A model generated the notes under the pieces. That model saw only the letters and a list, made by a program, of their open reading frames with translations, was not told the DNA's origin and ran no database searches. A program made the translations under genes and the position numbers. Shown here piece after piece: positions 12,592-21,793 of a stretch of 64,000 nt of DNA (within the stretch, counting starts at the first letter, position 1; each line of letters opens with the position of its first letter). Source of the DNA: Hyphomicrobiales bacterium (GTDB taxonomy: Bacteria; Pseudomonadota; Alphaproteobacteria; Rhizobiales; Beijerinckiaceae); assembly GCA_027489535.1 (NCBI GenBank), contig JAIXZO010000001.1, positions 62,001 through 126,000 on the forward strand, given 5' to 3'.

Positions 12592-12607
12592 AACAAGCCT
12601 CGTGCCG
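12592..12607 (-). promoter_or_regulatory. Sigma-54-type promoter for glnK-amt
   Basis: The minus strand reads CGGCACGAGGCTTGTT, close to the RpoN consensus TGGCACG-N4-TTGC. The GG and the -12 dinucleotide are separated by the required 10 bases, although the -12 pair is GT rather than GC. It ends about 60 bases upstream of the glnK start. RpoN/NtrC control of glnK-amt is well established in proteobacteria. Confidence 0.65.
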
Positions 12608-12657
12608 GCCGAGGAAACAGGGCCGATTCAGCCGAAATCGGTAGGCAATGAGTGATC

Positions 12658-12680
12658 CGCTGCCTTGCATCAAGGCAGCG
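12658..12680. repeat. 23-base inverted repeat upstream of the glnK promoter
   Basis: CGCTGCCTTG and CAAGGCAGCG form perfect 10-base arms around CAT. The centre lies about 86 bases upstream of the start point predicted from the sigma-54 site, where an enhancer-binding protein would act. It does not match the usual NtrC consensus and has no T-run, so it is less likely to be a terminator for tesB. Confidence 0.5.
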
Positions 12681-12705
12681 TGCTCAAATCATGTGCAGGT
12701 TTTGA

Positions 12706-13575
12706 TCAGACGGCCCGTTCGGCGCGCGGCCGGATCAGCCCCTCCTGCGCCACCGAGGCCACCAACCGCCCGTCGCGGGTATAGATCGAGCCCCGCGCAA
12801 AGCCTCGCGCCCCGCCCGTGAACGGGCTTTCCTGCGCATAGAGCAGCCATTCGTCCGCGCGGAAGGGTCCGTGCAGCCACAGCGAATGGTCGATGCTGGC
12901 GGCTTGGATCGTGCGTTCGAACACGTTGCGGCCATGCGTCACCAGCGTCGAATCGAGCAGGGTCAGGTCGGAGGCGTAGGCCAGTGCGCAGCGGTGGATG
13001 GTCGGATCGTCCGGCAACCGCCCGGTCGTGCGGATCCAGACGTGGAATTTCGGCTCCATGCCGGGCCCCGCGCGGTAGCGCTCGTGCTGCACGGGGCGAA
13101 GCTCGACGGGCCGCTCGCGTTCGTAATAGGCGCGCACGGCCGGCGGCATCGTCGGCAAGACGGTGGCGCGGAACTCCTCTTCGTCGGGCAGGTCTTCCGG
13201 CATCGGCACGTCCGGCATCGCCACCGCGTGGACGAGGCCCTCTTCTTCGATCTGGAACGAGGCGGAGAGGATGAAGATCGTGCGTCCGTGCTGAACCGCC
13301 ACCACCCGCCGCGTCGAAAAGCTGCCCCCGTCCCTGATGCGCTCGACCTCGTAGACGATCGGCACTTTCGGGTCGCCCGGCAGCAGGAAGTAGCAATGCA
13401 GCGAATGCGGCGCGCGGTCTTCGACCGTGCGGCACGCCGCGACCAGCGCCTGCCCGATCACCTGTCCGCCGAACACGCGCTGCCAGCCCACTTGCGGGCT
13501 GCGTCCGCGAAACAGGTTCACTTCGAGCTGCTCGATGTCGAGAACCGACAGCAATTCCTCGACGGCCTGTACCAT
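12706..13575 (-). CDS. tesB: Acyl-CoA thioesterase II (TesB family)
   Basis: Double hot-dog thioesterase hydrolysing acyl-CoA to free fatty acid and CoA. Family motifs are LEVNLFRGRSPQVGWQRVFG, GGQVIGQALVAA, SLHCYFLLPGDP and RDGGSFSTRRV; the catalytic set is visible as Asp in AYASDLTLL, Ser in SIDHSLWLHG and Gln in SVAQEGLIRP. The ATG at 13575 gives 289 residues, close to the family length; an alternative ATG at 13593 adds six. The frame stays open far upstream into the divergent hydroxylase gene, but that part is not thioesterase-like. Confidence 0.92.
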   Translation of the reverse strand: MVQAVEELLSVLDIEQLEVNLFRGRSPQVGWQRVFGGQVIGQALVAACRTVEDRAPHSLHCYFLLPGDPKVPIVYEVERIRDGGSFSTRRVVAVQHGRTIFILSASFQIEEEGLVHAVAMPDVPMPEDLPDEEEFRATVLPTMPPAVRAYYERERPVELRPVQHERYRAGPGMEPKFHVWIRTTGRLPDDPTIHRCALAYASDLTLLDSTLVTHGRNVFERTIQAASIDHSLWLHGPFRADEWLLYAQESPFTGGARGFARGSIYTRDGRLVASVAQEGLIRPRAERAV

Positions 13576-13713
13576 CGGCACCCCCGAGCGCATGATTCGT
13601 CCGTCCCGATTTCTGCACGGACGGCCGCGCCTGCGCCAGTGCGCGCGTTGCGGAGGACCCCTGCACGGGCTTAAACAGGCCCGGGTCGTCCACGTCCCGC
13701 GGAGAACGCTTCC

Positions 13714-14958
13714 ATGAACGCCACCGACGATGCAGGAGCCGCGCCGCGGCGCTTCGACGTGCTCGTGGCCGGCGGCGGTCTCGCCGGGTTCGCCCTCGCC
13801 TTGGCGCTCAAGCGGTCCCTGCACGGCAGGCTTTCGGTCGCCGTCTGCGATCCCGCGCTGGCCAAGCCGCCGCGCGTGACGGGCCGCGCCTATGCGTTGG
13901 CCGCCGGCAGCCGGCGCATGTTCGAAACCCTCGGCGTCTGGGACGCGGTGTCCGACACGGCCGAACCGATCCGCGAAATGGTCATCACCGACAGCCGCAC
14001 CGAAGATCCGATCCGGCCGGTGTTTCTGTCTTTTGCCGGCGAAGCGGAAGAAGGCGCACCCTTCGCGCATATGGTGGAGCAGGACCGTTTGGCGGGCGCG
14101 CTGCGCGCCGCCGCCTTGGCCGCCGGCGTCGTGCCGTTCGCGTCGCCCGTCAGGTCCTATGTCGCCGGTCCCGACGACGTCGTCGCGCGATGCGCCGACG
14201 GCACCGTCCTGCATGCCGCGCTCATCGCCGCCTGCGACGGCGCCAAGTCGCGGCTGCGCGATCTCGCGGGCATTTCGATGATAGGCTGGGATTATCCCCA
14301 GTCCGGCATCGTCGCCACCATCGGGCACGAACGCCCGCATGAGGGGCGTGCGGAGGAGCATTTCATGCCCTCCGGCCCCTTCGCGATCCTGCCGCTCGCG
14401 GGCAACCGCTCGTCCATCGTCTGGACCGAGCGCAGCGACCGCGTCGACATGTTTCTCTCGATGGATGCCGACGAAATGCTGTTCGAGATCGAGCGGCGTT
14501 TCGGGCTCAAGCTCGGCAAGATCACCCTCCTGGACAAGCCTTCGGCCCATCCGCTCGCTTTCGGCGTCGCGCGCCGCTTTGCGGCCGACCGTCTGGCGCT
14601 CGTCGGGGACGCCGCCCATGTCATCCATCCCATCGCGGGGCAGGGCCTCAATTACGGCCTGCGCGACGTCGCGGCCTTGGCGGAAGCCGTGGTCGATGCG
14701 GCCTCGCTCGGCCTCGACGTCGGCTCGGCGGAGGTGCTCGACGTCTATCAGCGGGCCCGGCGCGCCGACACCATCACCATGGGCATGGTCACCGACGCCC
14801 TGAATCGGTTGTTTTCGAACGACATCCTGCCCGTGCGGCTCGTGCGCGACCTCGGGCTCGGATTGGTGGACCGCATGAGCGGCCTCAAGAAGCGCTTCAT
14901 CCGCGAAGCCGCTGGCAGCCCGTCCCTGCCCCGCCTGATGCGCGGCGAGGCGCTGTAA
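13714..14958 (+). CDS. UbiH/UbiF/VisC-family FAD-dependent hydroxylase
   Basis: Flavoprotein monooxygenase of the family that hydroxylates the ubiquinone ring. The FAD Rossmann motif is VLVAGGGLAGFALALALKR near the N-terminus, and the second FAD motif is RLALVGDAAHVIHPIAGQGL followed by NYGLRDVAALAEAV. The 414-residue length is normal. Which ring position is modified (UbiH, UbiF, UbiI or the alphaproteobacterial UbiL/UbiM types) cannot be assigned from this sequence. It is divergent from tesB, and the flanking genes give no pathway hint. Confidence 0.88.
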   Translation: MNATDDAGAAPRRFDVLVAGGGLAGFALALALKRSLHGRLSVAVCDPALAKPPRVTGRAYALAAGSRRMFETLGVWDAVSDTAEPIREMVITDSRTEDPIRPVFLSFAGEAEEGAPFAHMVEQDRLAGALRAAALAAGVVPFASPVRSYVAGPDDVVARCADGTVLHAALIAACDGAKSRLRDLAGISMIGWDYPQSGIVATIGHERPHEGRAEEHFMPSGPFAILPLAGNRSSIVWTERSDRVDMFLSMDADEMLFEIERRFGLKLGKITLLDKPSAHPLAFGVARRFAADRLALVGDAAHVIHPIAGQGLNYGLRDVAALAEAVVDAASLGLDVGSAEVLDVYQRARRADTITMGMVTDALNRLFSNDILPVRLVRDLGLGLVDRMSGLKKRFIREAAGSPSLPRLMRGEAL

Positions 14959-14967
14959 CCGGCGGCG

Positions 14968-15507
14968 TCAAGTCCGCGACGTCGAAAGCGCCGCCGCCAA
15001 TTTCGCCAAGGTCCGGTCCTTGAGTCCCATCTCGCCGAGATGGCGATGGGTGTTGAGGACGTAGTCCGGGTTCTCTCCCGAAATGCCTGCGCCCTGCAGC
15101 ACGAAGCGCAGCAGATCCTCATGCGCCAGCCGCCCCGCATATTGGGAATGGCTGCGGTCGACGGAATAGGCCAAGGCATTCACCGTCCGCCCGTCGGCGA
15201 GGCGCAGGCGATGCTCCGTTTCGCGATAAACCATCGTCGCCTGCTCGCGTTCACGCAGATAGGCGATGGTGGCGGCGCGATCGGCGGCGGCGACCCTGAA
15301 CGCCACGCCGCGGCACGACCCCCCGCGATCCAATCCCAAGACGAGGCCGGGACGCTCGGGGGTCCCGCGATGGACGTGCGAATAGATGCAGAGCGACCGA
15401 TGGAAGCCGTGCAGCGTGGCGACGACGCGCTCGACATGGGCGAAACCCGGCCGCCACATCAGCGACCCGTAGCCGAACACCCAGAGATCGTCGTCCGCGT
15501 CGATCAT
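14968..15507 (-). CDS. ChaC-like gamma-glutamylcyclotransferase
   Basis: Small BtrG/ChaC-fold enzyme expected to cleave gamma-glutamyl groups, probably degrading glutathione to 5-oxoproline and Cys-Gly. The substrate loop LWVFGYGSLMWRPGF near the N-terminus is the hallmark; LREREQATMVYRETEHRL holds the likely catalytic glutamate. RSLCIYSHVHRGTPERPGLV and GLDRGGSCRGVAFRV are also typical. The 179-residue length fits ChaC. It stands alone, convergent with the hydroxylase and divergent from the DUF2125 gene. Confidence 0.88.
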   Translation of the reverse strand: MIDADDDLWVFGYGSLMWRPGFAHVERVVATLHGFHRSLCIYSHVHRGTPERPGLVLGLDRGGSCRGVAFRVAAADRAATIAYLREREQATMVYRETEHRLRLADGRTVNALAYSVDRSHSQYAGRLAHEDLLRFVLQGAGISGENPDYVLNTHRHLGEMGLKDRTLAKLAAALSTSRT

Positions 15508-15611
15508 CGCTCGTGGCTCTCGGTGGCGCGGGCGTCCGCAGTGACGGCGTCCGCTTGGCGCGGCAGCGCGTAGCAGCTACGACATCGCGAGGCAACGCAG
15601 GGGGAACCCGA

Positions 15612-16655
15612 ATGACGACGAACGAAGACGAGTTTCGCCCCGTCGGCCCCCCGCCGAAGCGCTGGCGCTTGTTTCTGCCGCCCGCGCTTCTGGGCCTGCT
15701 CGCCCTCGCGCTGTTCGGCTTCTGGTTCTGGATGAGCCGCAGCGCCGGCACCGCGCTCGATGCGTGGATCGCCCGCGAGGCCTCTCTCGGCCGTGTCTGG
15801 ACCTGTGCGGACCGCTCCACCGGCGGCTTCCCGTTCCGCTTGGAGATCGTCTGCAAGGGGGCGAGCTTCGTACGCGAGGGCGGCGATGCGGTCGTCGTGC
15901 GCGGAACGCTGGACCGCATCCTCGTCGTCACTCAGGTCTATCAACCCGATCTCGTGCTCGTGGAATTCGACGGGCCGTTGCGGCTCGAAGGCCGCGACAA
16001 GTCCGACGTCTTGACCGTGGCATGGGACTCGCTGCGCGCCAGCCTGCGCGGCCGTCCCGGCGCGCCGGTGCGGATGTCCTTCGAGGGCAAGAAGCTGGTC
16101 CTGAACCTCGCGGGCGCCCGCGGCACGATCGGCGATTCCGTCATGGAGTCCGTCGAGGTCCACATGCGCCGCAATCCCGAGCGCTTCGAAACCGAGCGCG
16201 CCTACGACATATCCGCCAAGGCCGCGGGGATCGTCTCCGCCGTGCTCGATCAGGTCACAGGTTCGTCCGGCGCGGCGAGTTTCGAGACGGCGATGGTGCT
16301 GACCCGCGCCGAACCCTTTGCGGGACAAGGCTTCGCCGTGGAAGCCGAGCGCTGGCGCAACGAGGGCGGCAAGCTCACGGTTTCGACGCTGCAATTCGCC
16401 AAGGGCGACCGCCGCATTCAGGCGTCCGGCGATCTCGGCCTCGATGCCTCCCGTCGCGTCGAAGGTCGGCTCGATGTGGCGCTGACGGGCTTTGCCGAGC
16501 TGGTGAAAGCGCTTTCGCCGAACCCGCAGATCGGCATGCTGCTCGGCATCCGGCCCGGCGCGCAGAATGCCCCGGTAAAGCTCCCGCTGCGCGCCGATCG
16601 CGGCATGCTTTCGCTCGGTCCGATCGTGCTGTTCCCGCTGCCGCCGCTCTATTGA
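15612..16655 (+). CDS. DUF2125 domain protein, membrane-anchored
   Basis: Protein of 347 residues with one N-terminal membrane anchor (FLPPALLGLLALALFGFWFW) and a large periplasmic portion of unknown function, typical of the alphaproteobacterial DUF2125 family. The pattern WTCADRSTGGFPFRLEIVCKG, with two cysteines and the GGFPF block, is the recognisable signature; the rest is beta-rich with repeats such as FEGKKLVLNLAGARG. ATG 15612 is chosen because the anchor follows directly; the upstream open frame is unlikely to be coding. It stops 3 bases from the end of the convergent tyrC. Confidence 0.78.
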   Translation: MTTNEDEFRPVGPPPKRWRLFLPPALLGLLALALFGFWFWMSRSAGTALDAWIAREASLGRVWTCADRSTGGFPFRLEIVCKGASFVREGGDAVVVRGTLDRILVVTQVYQPDLVLVEFDGPLRLEGRDKSDVLTVAWDSLRASLRGRPGAPVRMSFEGKKLVLNLAGARGTIGDSVMESVEVHMRRNPERFETERAYDISAKAAGIVSAVLDQVTGSSGAASFETAMVLTRAEPFAGQGFAVEAERWRNEGGKLTVSTLQFAKGDRRIQASGDLGLDASRRVEGRLDVALTGFAELVKALSPNPQIGMLLGIRPGAQNAPVKLPLRADRGMLSLGPIVLFPLPPLY

Positions 16656-16658
16656 GGC

Positions 16659-17609
16659 TTACTGTTCGTCCGGCTTTTGCCGGCCGAAATCCGGCGCGGC
16701 CGTCTCCTGCCCGAGGTCGATGATGCCCCGGCGGATGGCGCGCGTGCGCGTGAAGTGCTCGAACAGCGCGTCGCCGTCGTTCCAGCGGATGGCGCGCTGC
16801 AACGCATAGAGGTCTTCGGCGAAGCGCCCGAGCATCTCCAGCACCGCCGCCTTGTTGTGCAGAAACACGTCGCGCCACATCGTCGGGTCCGAGGCCGCGA
16901 TGCGCGTGAAGTCGCGAAACCCGCCCGCCGAAAACTTGATGACTTCGGACTCGGTGACGGTCTCGAGATCGGCTGCGGTGCCGACGATGTTGTAGGCGAT
17001 CAGATGCGGCAGGTGGCTTGTCACCGCCAGAACGAGATCGTGATGTTCCGCCGTCATTTCCTCGACGTTGGAGCCCGCCCCCTCCCAGAACGCGCGCACC
17101 TTGGCGGCCGCGGCGGGGTCGCAGCCCTCCGGCGGCGTCAGAATGCACCAGCGGTTGAGAAACAGCGTCGCGAAGCCCGCATCCGGCCCGGAATACTCGG
17201 TGCCCGCCACGGGGTGGGCGGGGATGAAATGCACGCCTTCGGGCAAATGCGGTGTCACCTGCGCCACCACGGAGCCCTTGACCGACCCCACGTCCGAGAT
17301 GATCGCGCCCGGCTTCAAGCCGTTGCGCATGGCCTCGGCCACGGCGCCGCAAGCTCCCACGGGCACGCAGAGGATCACGAAATCAGCGTCGCGCACGCCC
17401 GCGGCGAGATCGCCCGTCACGTGGTCCGCGATGCCGAGCGCGGTCACGCGCGCGCGCACCTCGTCGGAGGCGTCGACGGCGACGATTTCGCGCGCAAGGT
17501 TCATCCGGCGCACGACGCGCGCCAGAGACGAGCCGATCAGGCCCAGCCCGATCAGCGCGACCCGGTCGAAGATCGGCTCCGCGCGCGCGGGCCCGAGGCG
17601 ATCAGCCAT
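16659..17609 (-). CDS. tyrC: Prephenate/arogenate dehydrogenase (TyrA family)
   Basis: NAD(P)-dependent enzyme of tyrosine biosynthesis. The dinucleotide-binding motif [20 protein letters not shown] starts near residue 17, followed by [25 protein letters not shown], the substrate-binding [19 protein letters not shown] and SGHL-like [13 protein letters not shown]. The 316-residue length fits the alphaproteobacterial cyclohexadienyl dehydrogenase type. It overlaps the end of hisC by 8 bases and is last in a three-gene operon with chorismate mutase and hisC, giving a phenylalanine/tyrosine pathway block. Confidence 0.93.
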   Translation of the reverse strand: MADRLGPARAEPIFDRVALIGLGLIGSSLARVVRRMNLAREIVAVDASDEVRARVTALGIADHVTGDLAAGVRDADFVILCVPVGACGAVAEAMRNGLKPGAIISDVGSVKGSVVAQVTPHLPEGVHFIPAHPVAGTEYSGPDAGFATLFLNRWCILTPPEGCDPAAAAKVRAFWEGAGSNVEEMTAEHHDLVLAVTSHLPHLIAYNIVGTAADLETVTESEVIKFSAGGFRDFTRIAASDPTMWRDVFLHNKAAVLEMLGRFAEDLYALQRAIRWNDGDALFEHFTRTRAIRRGIIDLGQETAAPDFGRQKPDEQ

Positions 17610-18711
17610 TCGCGCCCCGCATGAACGCGGTCAGCGCCTCCACGACGAGGCGGTTCGCCTCTTCCGGCCCGACGGTCAGGCGCAGATGGTGCGGCAGCCC
17701 GTAAGCGCCGACTGCACGCAGCACGAGGCCGCGCGCCGTGAGGAACGCGTCCGCGTCCTTCGCAGTCTTGCCCGTCTCGGGAAAGCGGATCAGCAGGAAA
17801 TTGCCGACGCTCGGCGTCACTTCGAGGCCGAGTTCGGCGATCTTCTCGGTCAGCCAGGGCAGCCACCGGTCGTTGTGGGCTACGGCGGCGGACGTATGGG
17901 CGTCGTCTTCGAGCGCCGCGACACCGGCCGCCAGCGCCGGGCCGTTGACGTTGAACGGACCCCGGATGCGGTTGAGCGCGTCGGCGACATGCGCGGGCGC
18001 ATAGCACCAGCCGAGCCGCAGCATCGCGAGCCCGTAGATCTTGGAGAACGTGCGCGTCATCACGACGTTGTCGCTGGTCGACACCAGCTCGATGCCCGCC
18101 GCATAGTCGTTGCGCCGCACATATTCGGCATAGGCCGCGTCGAGCACCAGCAGCACCGTCTTGGGCAGGCCCGCATGCAGCCGCTTCACCTCCTCGAAGG
18201 GGATGTAGGTGCCGGTCGGGTTGTTGGGGTTGGCCAGAAACACGATCTTCGTGCGCGGCGTCACGGCGGCGAGAATGGCGTCGACGTCGGCCGTCAGGTT
18301 CGTTTCCGGCGCGACAACGGGCGTGCCGCCGGCCGCGAGAATGGCGAGCTTGTAGACGAGGAAGCCGTGCGTGGTGAACAGGCCCTCGTCGCCCGGCCCC
18401 ACATAGGCCGAGGTCAGCAGCGACAGGATTTCGTCCGATCCCGAACCGCAGACGATGCGGCTCTCGTCGAGCCCGAACTTGCCGGCGATGGCGCGGCGCA
18501 GCGTCGTCGAAGACCCGTCCGGATAGAGCTCCAGCTTGTCGGCGAGTCCCTTGAAGGCCTCGATCGCCTTGGGCGAGGCTCCGAGCGGCGTCTCGTTGGA
18601 GGAGAGCTTGTGCAGCTTCACGCCGCTCGGCGCGGCGCTCTTGCCGGGCACGTAGGGGTCGATGGCGAGAACGCCGGGGCGGGGCTGCGGGCGGTCGAGA
18701 ACGGCGCTCAT
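17602..18711 (-). CDS. hisC: Histidinol-phosphate / aromatic aminotransferase
   Basis: Fold-type I PLP aminotransferase of 369 residues. Characteristic segments are [47 protein letters not shown], the Asp of [10 protein letters not shown] and the Schiff-base lysine in [18 protein letters not shown]. The sequence is HisC-like, but lying between chorismate mutase and arogenate/prephenate dehydrogenase it may also serve as the aromatic aminotransferase. It overlaps the upstream gene by 4 bases (ATGA) and tyrC by 8. Confidence 0.92.
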   Translation of the reverse strand: MSAVLDRPQPRPGVLAIDPYVPGKSAAPSGVKLHKLSSNETPLGASPKAIEAFKGLADKLELYPDGSSTTLRRAIAGKFGLDESRIVCGSGSDEILSLLTSAYVGPGDEGLFTTHGFLVYKLAILAAGGTPVVAPETNLTADVDAILAAVTPRTKIVFLANPNNPTGTYIPFEEVKRLHAGLPKTVLLVLDAAYAEYVRRNDYAAGIELVSTSDNVVMTRTFSKIYGLAMLRLGWCYAPAHVADALNRIRGPFNVNGPALAAGVAALEDDAHTSAAVAHNDRWLPWLTEKIAELGLEVTPSVGNFLLIRFPETGKTAKDADAFLTARGLVLRAVGAYGLPHHLRLTVGPEEANRLVVEALTAFMRGANG

Positions 18712-19568
18712 CGGGTCATGTCCGTGTCACGTGTGGCGGGGCGGAAGCGGGCGGCGTGGCTGCCGATCTCCTGAAGATCGAACCGGCCGACGCCGAGGCC
18801 CGCCATCGCCCCGAGAAGGGCGTCGCGCGTCACGTCGCCGGGCGCGGCGACGAGCAGCGTCAGTCCGGAATCGTCGCCGGCGCTGGCTTCCACCGTCGCG
18901 CCGACGGCGGCGAGGCCGCTCGTCAGTCCCTCGCGCCAGCGCTCGACGCCGAGCGCGTAGAGGATCACCTCGCGTACGGCAGCGTCGTCGATGGGCTTCG
19001 AGACGACGTAGACCGGCGTCCCGGCCGGATGGTCAGGCCGCTCGACGAAGGGCAGGCGGGCGATGATCTTGGGCGCGTCCTCGCCGGTCAGCAGCGTCCA
19101 CCAGGCCCCGGCCGAACGGCCCGGTTCGGCGGGAAAGATGCCGAGATCGCCCGCGGAGGCCGCCACGGCGGCGATCACCTCGGTCGCGTTCGCATGCGTC
19201 CTGTAGGGCACCGTAAAACCGAAATGGAAGCGCGCGGTGTCGCGCATCGGCGCGTCGCCGATGGAGACGTCCCCGTGCACGGCATAGGGCGCCTGCACCC
19301 ATGTGAATGTGGAGACGATGACGCGCTGGATGCTCTCGGCCGTGTCGAAGGGCAGGATGCCTTCGTGGCGCTCGTAAAGCCGCTTCATCTGGTCGGCTTC
19401 GCGCCCGGGGCGGAAGGCCGAGCCCGAGACCTGCGTCTTCTTCACGGCGATCAGCGTATCGATTACCTGCCCGCGCTCCATGAGGAGGCGATGCATCGCT
19501 TCGTCGATGCGGTCGATCTCGCGCCGGATGTCGGCGAGGGTGGGTTGCAGTGCAGCCGGTTCGGCCAT
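18708..19568 (-). CDS. Chorismate mutase with prephenate dehydratase-like C-terminal region
   Basis: 286-residue protein. Residues about 8-95 are an AroQ-type chorismate mutase ([20 protein letters not shown], then KKTQ and [14 protein letters not shown]), which converts chorismate to prephenate. The remaining roughly 180 residues have spacing and blocks reminiscent of a prephenate dehydratase ([20 protein letters not shown]) but I do not see the dehydratase active-site T-R-F motif, so this part may be inactive or regulatory. It is the first gene of the operon with hisC and tyrC, overlapping hisC by 4 bases. Confidence 0.85.
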   Translation of the reverse strand: MAEPAALQPTLADIRREIDRIDEAMHRLLMERGQVIDTLIAVKKTQVSGSAFRPGREADQMKRLYERHEGILPFDTAESIQRVIVSTFTWVQAPYAVHGDVSIGDAPMRDTARFHFGFTVPYRTHANATEVIAAVAASAGDLGIFPAEPGRSAGAWWTLLTGEDAPKIIARLPFVERPDHPAGTPVYVVSKPIDDAAVREVILYALGVERWREGLTSGLAAVGATVEASAGDDSGLTLLVAAPGDVTRDALLGAMAGLGVGRFDLQEIGSHAARFRPATRDTDMTR

Positions 19569-19676
19569 GGTTTCGGTCCGGGTCGCGGGGCGGTTCCTCC
19601 ATAAGGCGCGTTGCCGCGAAAGGCAAAGGCGAGGCCGCCGCCTTCGTGTCGCAGCGCCGTTCCGGAGCCTCGACGG

Positions 19677-19706
19677 AAAAGGGCGCGCCTTGCGGCGCGC
19701 CCTTTT
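19677..19706. terminator. Bidirectional hairpin terminator after cspA
   Basis: GGGCGCGCC and GGCGCGCCC pair around TTGC, with AAAA before and TTTT after, so it can work on either strand. It lies about 48 bases past the cspA stop codon, in the only gap between cspA and the chorismate mutase gene, and would insulate that operon from cspA read-through. Confidence 0.85.
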
Positions 19707-19753
19707 CGAATTCGATCTGCGAGGACCCCGACGGGGATCCTCCGCAGGCGCCC

Positions 19754-19963
19754 TCAGGCGGCCTGCAGGTTCACGGCGGACTGACGACCGGTACGGCGGT
19801 CCGTCTCGAGTTCGTAATTGATCTTCTGACCATCGCGCAGGCCACGCATGCCGGAACGCTCCACGGCGGAAATATGGACGAACACGTCCTTGCCGCCGGC
19901 GTCGGGTTGAATGAAGCCGTAGCCCTTAGTTTCGTTGAACCACTTCACGGTGCCGGTATTCAT
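19754..19963 (-). CDS. cspA: Cold shock protein, CspA family
   Basis: Single cold-shock domain of 69 residues, an RNA/ssDNA-binding chaperone. It starts MNTGTVKWFNETKGYGFIQP and carries both RNA-binding motifs, KGYGFIQ (RNP1) and VFVHISAVE (RNP2). The frame stays open upstream to 20143, but the ATG at 19963 is the conserved start. About 280 bases separate it from the divergent opgG, enough for the long 5' leader typical of csp mRNAs. Whether it is cold-induced cannot be told. Confidence 0.95.
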   Translation of the reverse strand: MNTGTVKWFNETKGYGFIQPDAGGKDVFVHISAVERSGMRGLRDGQKINYELETDRRTGRQSAVNLQAA

Positions 19964-20242
19964 GGCGCAGAACTTTCTTCGATAGATGCACGGTCGTTGA
20001 GCGGAAGCATTCGCGCGACCACCCGTCGGGGTCGATCTTTGGTGAGGGTCTGAAGCGTGCGCCCATCGAGGAGCGGCCCAGAATTCCGGCCAAGTCGATG
20101 CCTCAACGTAAGGGAAACAAGGGCCGGCTGCAAGTATGCCCATTATGGGTATTGCTCCGAATCTGAACTTTTCGGAACTACGGCCGCGCTTGCGCGTTGC
20201 AACCGACGCCGCCCCGCGGCCGCAGCGTTCGGGACATCGATA

Positions 20243-21793
20243 TTGGCCGCTTCTTCACGTCGAAACGTGCTTTTTCTGCTGAGCACCGCCGCTGCGATGC
20301 GCGTCGCGGGCGGTCTCGCGGGGCCGGTTTTCGCGCAGACGCCGGAGGCTCGGTTCACCTATGAGGACGTCCTGCGACGCGCGGTCGCGCTTGCCGGAAT
20401 GCCTTGGCGCGCGGAAGAAACCGAGTTGCCGCCGGAGTTTCGCGGCCTCGGCTACGACGCCTATCGCGACATCCGCTTCCGGCCCGAGCGCGCGATCGGC
20501 CTCGGCCCGTTCCGCGTCCAGCTGTTTCATCGCGGGTTTCTGTTCGAGAGCAAGGTCGTGGTCAACGTCGTGCGCGAGGGCCGCGCCGTGCCGGTGGCTT
20601 ACGCCCCGAATTTGTTCGATTACGGCCGCACCGCCCTCTCGCGCCCGCCGCCGCTCGATCTCGGCTTCGCCGGACTGCGAATATTGTATCCGCTGAACCG
20701 TCCCGACGTTCACGACGAATTGATCGTCTTTTTGGGCGCGAGTTACTTCCGAATGCTGTCGCGGGGGCTTCAATACGGGCTTTCGGCGCGCGGCGTTGCA
20801 GTCGGCAGCGGCCGAGACGGCGAGGAATTTCCCGCCTTCCGCGAGTTCTGGGTGCATGAGGCGGCCCCCGATGCGTCGTCGATCACCGTCGACGCACTGC
20901 TCGACGGACCGTCCCTCACCGGCGCGTTCCGCTTCGTCGTCACTCCGGGCGCGTCCACGGTCGCGGAAGTCACCGCCACGCTCGTCCCGCGCCGCGAGAT
21001 CCCCGAACTCGGCCTCGCACCGCTTACCTCGATGTTCTTCATCAGCGAAAACGACCGCCGCTACCGCACCGCCTTCCGGCCGGAGGTGCATGACTCGGAG
21101 GGCCTGCTCGTGCGGCGCGGCGACGAATGGATCTGGCGACCCCTGCGCAATCCGCAGGAGCCCGTCATTCAATCCCGCCCGCTCGGTCCCGGCGACGCCT
21201 TCGGGCTGATCCAGCGCGACCGGACGTTTTCACGCTACGAGGATCTGGAAGCCCGTTACGATTTGCGTCCGAGCTATTGGGTCGAGCCGCTGGAGGGCGG
21301 CGGCGACGACCGTCTGGAACTGGTCGAACTGCCGACCCCCGACGAGTTCAGCGACAATATCGCGGCCTTCGTCGTGCCTGCGCTTCCTCCGCAGGCGGGC
21401 GTGACGCTGCGCCGGCGCTATCGGCTGACGTGCTTGGCGGACGATGTCGGTCTGCACGGGCTCGCCCGCGTCGCCAACACCTTCCAAACCGACATTCCGG
21501 GCCGCCCCGCGACGGAACCGGAGGCGGGTCGACGTTTTCTGGTCGACTTCACCGGCGGGGATGCCGGTTTTCATGCGGGCAAGCCGGGCGACGTGGAGGT
21601 GGCCGTCGAGGTCGAAGGCGGCCGCACGCTACGCGCCTTCGCCCTCGCCCATCCCGTCATCGGCGGCCTCAGGGCCATCTTCGACGTCGCCGCCCCCCGC
21701 GGCCGCTCCGTGGACGTCACGGCGCGGCTGCGGGCCCGGGGGAGGCCCTTCAGCGAAACCTGGTCCTTCGTCTGGACGGCTCCGTCGGCTTGA
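20243..21793 (+). CDS. opgG: Periplasmic glucan biosynthesis protein OpgG/MdoG
   Basis: Periplasmic protein needed for osmoregulated periplasmic glucans, thought to branch or modify the glucan backbone. Family segments are FTYEDVLRRAVALAGMPWR, FRGLGYDAYRDIRFRPE, IVFLGASYFRMLSRG, QYGLSARGVAV, EFPAFREFWVHEA and SDNIAAFVVP. The N-terminus has a twin-arginine type signal, SRRNVLFLLSTAA, with cleavage near VFAQ. No ATG fits: I propose the TTG at 20243 (about 516 residues), since an ATG at 20057 adds a long basic tail. No opgH is beside it, so the glucosyltransferase would be elsewhere. Confidence 0.88.
   Translation: MAASSRRNVLFLLSTAAAMRVAGGLAGPVFAQTPEARFTYEDVLRRAVALAGMPWRAEETELPPEFRGLGYDAYRDIRFRPERAIGLGPFRVQLFHRGFLFESKVVVNVVREGRAVPVAYAPNLFDYGRTALSRPPPLDLGFAGLRILYPLNRPDVHDELIVFLGASYFRMLSRGLQYGLSARGVAVGSGRDGEEFPAFREFWVHEAAPDASSITVDALLDGPSLTGAFRFVVTPGASTVAEVTATLVPRREIPELGLAPLTSMFFISENDRRYRTAFRPEVHDSEGLLVRRGDEWIWRPLRNPQEPVIQSRPLGPGDAFGLIQRDRTFSRYEDLEARYDLRPSYWVEPLEGGGDDRLELVELPTPDEFSDNIAAFVVPALPPQAGVTLRRRYRLTCLADDVGLHGLARVANTFQTDIPGRPATEPEAGRRFLVDFTGGDAGFHAGKPGDVEVAVEVEGGRTLRAFALAHPVIGGLRAIFDVAAPRGRSVDVTARLRARGRPFSETWSFVWTAPSA

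Noticed and set aside
12658-12680. Inverted repeat as terminator of tesB
   Set aside because: A stable stem, but no T-run follows on the minus strand; kept as a possible regulatory site instead.
13576-14628. Upstream extension of the tesB frame across the hydroxylase gene
   Set aside because: The extra sequence has no thioesterase similarity and overlaps a clear UbiH-family gene on the other strand.
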